In this document: one piece after another, positions 23,577 through 24,704 of the stretch
Layout: each line of letters begins with the position of its first letter
Position numbering within the stretch: position 1 is the first letter of the stretch
Origin: JAUMXJ01 sp041781135
Lineage (GTDB): Bacteria > Bacillota > Clostridia > Peptostreptococcales > Acidaminobacteraceae
Reading direction: 5' to 3'
NCBI GenBank assembly: GCA_041781135.1
Contig: JBHAZV010000034.1
Coordinates: forward strand, 1 to 24,704
Length of the DNA stretch: 24,704 bases
Made by a program: the position numbers and the translations under genes
The notes under the pieces: model-generated
What the model saw: only the letters and a program-made list of their open reading frames with translations
Told to the model about the DNA's origin: nothing
Databases searched by the model: none

Positions 23577-23620
23577 AGAGCCGATAACAGCAGTATTTCA
23601 AACTGCATATTATCGGCTCT
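23577..23620 (-). terminator. Terminator after the RlmN/Cfr-like gene
   Basis: An 11-bp perfect stem AGAGCCGATAA/TTATCGGCTCT with an inner GCAGT/ACTGC stem, followed on the minus strand by six T and more T-rich sequence. It lies about 30 bases after the stop of the radical-SAM gene and isolates it from the sigma-like gene's leader. Confidence 0.85.
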
Positions 23621-23650
23621 GCGTCTGTGCGTCTGGCTCTTTTAATTAAA

Positions 23651-24640
23651 TTATTTTTGTTGTTTTTTGGCTTTATTATATGTATTAGCTAACTGTCCAC
23701 AAGCTGCTTTAATCTCTCTACCATGAGAAACTCTCATGGTAACTTCAAGTCCTGTTTGCTCTAATTGATGTTTGAACGCAACCATTTCTTGTTTTTGTGG
23801 TGCTCTAATTTTTGAATTACTCGTCGGGTTGTATTGCAGCACGTTAATCATAACATTTTTGCCCTTAAACCATTTTGCAAGTTGCCTTATATCTGAGGAA
23901 CGGTCATTTATACCTGGTAAAAGCAAATACGCAAATACCACTTTTCGATTATGCCTTTGAGAATAGGACAATGCTTGCTTAACAACATCTTCAATAGCGT
24001 ACATGTGCATATGAGGAATGATACAGTTTCTCGCAGCCTGTGTTGCTGCATGTAAAGATATTGTCAACTGAATTTTTAGATGTTCTTCGCGCAATTTTTT
24101 TAATTGATTAACTGGACCAACTGTTGATACGGTAATGCCGTCGGTTGGAAAGTTAAGTCCATTTCTATCTCGAAGAATATGGATTGCTGCAATCAAGTTG
24201 TCGTAATTGAATAAAGGTTCTCCCATTCCCATAAAAACGATACGATTTACTTTTTGACGTATCAATACAACCTGCTGCACAATTTCAGACGGTGTTAGAT
24301 TACGAACAAAACCATTGCGTCCGGACTCACAAAAAATACAGCCAACAGAACAACCAACTTGCGTACTTACGCAAACAGTCCCACCATCTCGCCGTTTAAT
24401 AAAAACCGTTTCGATATACCTGTTGTCTTTCAATTCATAAACATACTTTTCAGTATCGCTACTTTTATAGACTTTTTTTGTTGATATTGATAGATTTTTT
24501 TTGTGAAATGGCTGTTTATATAATTCCGTATATAAGGCTCTTGCTTTATCCTCTCCAATTACTTCCGACATTTCTTTGTAAGTAAATCCGTATGGGTCAT
24601 TCAATATTTCCGTAGGTGTACTTTTAGGTAAGTGTTTCAT
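23651..24640 (-). CDS. RlmN/Cfr-family radical-SAM RNA methyltransferase (cargo gene)
   Basis: A 329-residue enzyme of the family that methylates A2503 of 23S rRNA (C2 by RlmN, C8 by Cfr, the latter giving resistance to phenicols, lincosamides, oxazolidinones, pleuromutilins and streptogramin A). The cluster motif C97-x3-C101-x2-C104 is intact, as are both mechanistic cysteines, C90 (in VCVSTQVGC) and C314 (in AACGQL). GMGEPL (138-143), STVGPV and SLHAAT follow the family order. After C104 the sequence reads ESGRNGFVRNLT, unlike the usual CAT/CST. The N-terminal accessory domain is present but divergent. GGAAGG precedes the ATG. Codon use is strikingly AT-rich compared with neighbours, indicating separate acquisition. 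I cannot tell RlmN-type from Cfr-type activity from sequence alone. Confidence 0.85.
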   Translation of the reverse strand: MKHLPKSTPTEILNDPYGFTYKEMSEVIGEDKARALYTELYKQPFHKKNLSISTKKVYKSSDTEKYVYELKDNRYIETVFIKRRDGGTVCVSTQVGCSVGCIFCESGRNGFVRNLTPSEIVQQVVLIRQKVNRIVFMGMGEPLFNYDNLIAAIHILRDRNGLNFPTDGITVSTVGPVNQLKKLREEHLKIQLTISLHAATQAARNCIIPHMHMYAIEDVVKQALSYSQRHNRKVVFAYLLLPGINDRSSDIRQLAKWFKGKNVMINVLQYNPTSNSKIRAPQKQEMVAFKHQLEQTGLEVTMRVSHGREIKAACGQLANTYNKAKKQQK

Positions 24641-24704
24641 TTAAATATCCTTCCTTTTCAAAATTAAAAAGTTTGTTTTTCAGAGTTTTTGATTATGATT
24701 TCTA

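Larger units (their letters stand above)
20348..24704. mobile_element. Int-end of a Tn916/Tn1549-type conjugative element (partial)
   Basis: The gene order on the minus strand, cargo gene, Orf7-like sigma-related gene, Orf8-like gene, xis, int, and then repeated AAGTAGTAAA integrase sites, is the int-end layout of Tn916-family elements. The boundary with the host lies between the integrase repeats (20477) and the fliW ribosome binding site (20308). I place it near 20348 because an AT-rich host-like stretch (TTTTATTTAATATAAATCAAAA, 22 bases at about 20326-20347 in two halves T-rich then A-rich) ends there, matching the family's target preference. The exact base is an estimate. The opposite end and the transfer genes are beyond the right edge. 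Confidence 0.85.

Noticed and set aside
23651..24640. Naming the cargo gene cfr or rlmN
   Set aside because: The family is clear, but the residues that would separate C8 from C2 methylation cannot be judged by eye and the sequence departs from both reference types.

Overview
The window looks like a chromosomal segment of a flagellated low-to-mid-GC Firmicute (class Clostridia by gene content: fliW-csrA, Hsp33, AEC carrier, Xaa-Pro aminopeptidase, ABC-2 exporters, strong AGGAGG-type ribosome binding sites, several TTG/GTG starts). I cannot name genus or species. All genes I accept lie on the minus strand, so the region is transcribed from high to low coordinates. No rRNA, tRNA or CRISPR array was seen.

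Host part (1 to about 20,345), in transcription order. (1) fliW-csrA, the flagellin/CsrA partner switch. (2) glpK overlapping a monoacylglycerol-lipase-like hydrolase, a plausible glycerol-scavenging pair. (3) A promoter-led peptidase operon, pepP-like then M17 leucyl aminopeptidase, closed by a terminator. (4) A promoter-led run: a 21-codon upstream ORF, an AEC-family carrier, hypoxanthine phosphoribosyltransferase, an M20D amidohydrolase, a CPBP membrane protease and Hsp33. (5) A heterodimeric ABC exporter with one degenerate ATP site. (6) A TPR-GAF-GGDEF diguanylate cyclase with its own promoter. (7) A spacer with two 47-bp palindromic repeats. (8) An ABC-2 exporter operon (ATPase plus two permeases).

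Mobile part (about 20,345 to the right edge). This is the int-end of a Tn916/Tn1549-type integrative and conjugative element: tyrosine integrase, excisionase, a GC-rich 450-bp non-coding block, an Orf8-like small protein, an Orf7-like sigma-related protein, a long structured leader, a strong terminator and an AT-rich radical-SAM gene of the RlmN/Cfr family in the place where Tn916 carries tet(M). The other end and the transfer genes lie outside the window. The element sits immediately upstream of fliW-csrA, probably separating these genes from their former upstream flagellar genes.

The most interesting part is the leader of the sigma-like gene. It has a Shine-Dalgarno site in a hairpin loop, a 36-codon ORF containing mutually exclusive hairpins, then a terminator with an 8-base perfect antiterminator partner inside a preceding hairpin. 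It reads as a translation-sensitive attenuator that would couple ribosome state to excision of the element, next to a cargo gene predicted to modify the ribosome. The paired palindromes near 2.7-2.9 kb are the second signal I cannot assign to a known family.
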